From Caccousia sp900752115 (lineage in GTDB: Bacteria; Bacillota; Clostridia; Oscillospirales; Acutalibacteraceae): DNA of 7,487 bases. The notes below the pieces were generated by a model that searched no databases, was not told where the DNA came from, and saw only the letters and a program-made list of their open reading frames with translations. The stretch lies in assembly GCA_902472225.1 (NCBI GenBank), contig CABRNB010000123.1:1-7487 (forward strand), written 5' to 3'. Each line of letters opens with the position of its first letter. Position 1 is the stretch's first letter. Below, in pieces: positions 6,323 to 7,487 of this stretch. Both the position numbers and the translations under genes were made by a program.

Positions 6323-7204
6323 ATGGTCAAAAAGGTTACTCTGGGTACCAAAATCTGCCAGGCACTGATTTGGCTGGTCGTGATTCTCATGACGCTGAGC
6401 TGCCTGCTTCCTCTGATTAACATGGTCGCCATCTCTCTGAGCAGCAGCAACGCGGTGGCCTCCAATACGGTCGGCCTGCTGCCCGTGGAGCTGACGTTCA
6501 GCACCTACGAGAAGCTGCTCAACGACTCGCAGTTCTGGGCTTCCTTCTGGATTTCCGTGCAGCGCGTTGTGCTGGGCACCATCATCAATATGTTCTTTGT
6601 TATCACCATGGCGTATCCGCTCTCCAAGAGCCGCCTGCGCTTCCCTGCCCGTGAGATTTACATCAAGATTGTTATTTTCGCGATGCTGTTCTCCGGCGGC
6701 GTGATTCCGCTGTTCATGGTGGTCAGCAAGCTGAACATGATCAATACCATCTGGGCTCTCGTGCTGCCCGGCGCTGTTCCGGTGTTCAACGTTATCCTGA
6801 TGGTCAACTTCTTCAAGGGCGTTCCGGTTTCCCTCGACGAGGCGGCATCCATCGACGGCGCTTCCCCGCTGACGGTTCTCGTGAAGATTTATCTTCCGGT
6901 TTCTCTGCCGGCTCTGGCGACGGTCGCTCTGTTCTCCATTGTGAATCACTGGAACGATTACTTCTCCGGCCTGCTTTACATGAACAAGGCTTCTCTTTAC
7001 CCCCTTCAGACATACATTCAGCAGCTGACGGTTGATATCACGCAGATTACCGACGCGGAGCAGCTCAAGCAGCTCTCCACGATGAGCAACCGTGCGTTCA
7101 ACGCGACAAAGATCGTTGTTTCGACGATTCCGCTGCTGCTCATCTATCCCTTCCTTCAGAAGTATTTTGTCTCCGGCATCGTCATCGGTGCCGTCAAGGA
7201 ATAA
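6323..7204 (+). CDS. ABC transporter permease, LplC/YtcP-like (MalG-type subunit)
   Basis: Second membrane subunit (293 aa) of the channel. Six hydrophobic segments are visible, at about 12-38, 74-99, 112-134, 142-163, 192-210 and 262-287. The EAA loop, EAASIDGASPLTVLVKIYLP at 173-192, has Glu173, Gly179 and Pro192 conserved. The N-terminus (MVKKVTLGTKICQ) and the C-terminus ending in GAVKE resemble this family. The ribosome binding site is weaker than those of the other two genes (AAAGG at a long distance or GAAGAG close to the ATG), so translation may be coupled to permease 1, whose stop lies 20 bases upstream. It is last in the operon; a strong terminator begins 18 bases after the stop. 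No ATP-binding subunit follows. Confidence 0.94.
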   Translation: MVKKVTLGTKICQALIWLVVILMTLSCLLPLINMVAISLSSSNAVASNTVGLLPVELTFSTYEKLLNDSQFWASFWISVQRVVLGTIINMFFVITMAYPLSKSRLRFPAREIYIKIVIFAMLFSGGVIPLFMVVSKLNMINTIWALVLPGAVPVFNVILMVNFFKGVPVSLDEAASIDGASPLTVLVKIYLPVSLPALATVALFSIVNHWNDYFSGLLYMNKASLYPLQTYIQQLTVDITQITDAEQLKQLSTMSNRAFNATKIVVSTIPLLLIYPFLQKYFVSGIVIGAVKE

Positions 7205-7221
7205 TCTCCTCCCCTCCTTGG

Positions 7222-7257
7222 AAAGGCGCGTTCCGCTCCGGCGGAACGCGCCTTTTT
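7222..7257 (+). terminator. Strong intrinsic terminator of the transporter operon
   Basis: GGCGCGTTCCGC (7225-7236) and GCGGAACGCGCC (7241-7252) form a perfect 12-bp GC-rich stem with loop TCCG, followed by TTTTT (7253-7257). The preceding AAA extends pairing into the T-run to 15 bp. It sits 18 bases after the permease stop codon. Confidence 0.95.
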
Positions 7258-7263
7258 GCCATG

Positions 7264-7377
7264 CGGGCACACACCGGGGCGACAAACGGGTGCACACCGG
7301 GACGACAAACGGGTGCACACCGGGACGGCGAACGGGCACACATCGAACGGCGAACGGATACGCCGGGGCGACGATAG
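7264..7377. repeat. 23-bp tandem repeat, about five units, last ones degenerate
   Basis: Units start with CGGG at 7264, 7287, 7310 and 7333, and with CGGA at 7355. The best-conserved core is GTGCACACCGGGACGACAAA (units 2 and 3 differ only at the end). Unit 1 differs at a few positions, unit 4 is one base shorter, and unit 5 (7355-7377) is strongly diverged. Spacing is 23, 23, 23 and 22 bases. Because 23 is not a multiple of three, the open frames crossing it on either strand are not credible proteins. Each core contains GGTG-CA-CACC, a small dyad. It lies between a terminator and a promoter. Its function is unknown; it is not CRISPR-like, since units abut without spacers. Confidence 0.85.
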
Positions 7378-7411
7378 AAAAAACGTATGTCTGCCGATAC
7401 AAAACAAGCAT

Positions 7412-7440
7412 TAGACATTGTGCGGAGCAGGGGCTACAAT
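7412..7440 (+). promoter_or_regulatory. Sigma-A-type promoter reading out of the window
   Basis: TAGACA (7412-7417) and TACAAT (7435-7440) are separated by 17 bases; each hexamer matches five of six consensus positions. The predicted start is near 7447. The last 40 bases would be a leader and contain GCCGG/CCGGC (7458-7462/7476-7480), which could pair. No start codon with an SD is visible before the window ends, so the gene served lies beyond 7487. Confidence 0.6.
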
Positions 7441-7487
7441 AAAAGAGAACAAAAGAAGCCGGAACAGGCAGGCCGCCGGCTGTCCGG

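Noticed and set aside
7264..7377. CRISPR array
   Set aside because: Units are directly abutting with no unique spacers, and there are no cas genes nearby.
6299..7411. Minus-strand open frame of 370 codons across permease 2, the terminator and the repeat array
   Set aside because: It reads through the terminator and the 23-bp repeat, gives low-complexity Asn/Gln/His/Arg-rich sequence, and is antisense to a clear permease.
7092..7442. Plus-strand open frame over the tandem repeat
   Set aside because: It begins inside permease 2 out of frame and runs through the terminator; no SD, no domain.

Overview
The window looks like chromosomal DNA of a moderately high-GC Clostridia-type Bacillota, probably a gut anaerobe. 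The evidence is strong AAGGAGG-type ribosome binding sites, a Gram-positive lipoprotein signal on the binding protein, and a YesM/YesN-type two-component pair beside a LplA/LplB/LplC-type ABC sugar uptake locus. The species cannot be named from the sequence.

Layout: positions 1-148 are non-coding as far as can be seen and hold a perfect 15-bp inverted repeat (15-57). On the minus strand its 3' arm contains a good Shine-Dalgarno sequence just before an ATG that runs off the window. Two minus-strand genes follow: a sensor histidine kinase (149-1963) and its AraC-type response regulator (1857-3368), which overlap by about 107 nt. The divergent control region (3369-3574) has a clear sigma-A promoter for the two-component genes, three copies of CGGAANNNTGA spaced 23 and 20 bp apart, and a poor promoter toward the transporter. 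The plus-strand operon then runs: lipoprotein binding protein (3575-5284), intercistronic hairpin (5319-5354), permease 1 (5376-6302), permease 2 (6323-7204), strong intrinsic terminator (7222-7257). Beyond it lie a 23-bp tandem repeat (about 7264-7377) and a good promoter (7412-7440) for a gene outside the window.

Likely working model: the kinase senses an extracellular ligand and phosphorylates the regulator. The regulator binds the repeated CGGAANNNTGA sites and switches on the binding protein and two permeases, which import an unidentified oligosaccharide or related compound. No ATPase and no catabolic enzyme are encoded here, so the transporter probably uses a shared MsmX-type ATPase encoded elsewhere. 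The overall system is a familiar type. The least ordinary parts are the operator array, the SD-sequestering hairpin at the left edge, the kinase start buried inside the regulator gene, and the 23-bp repeat.
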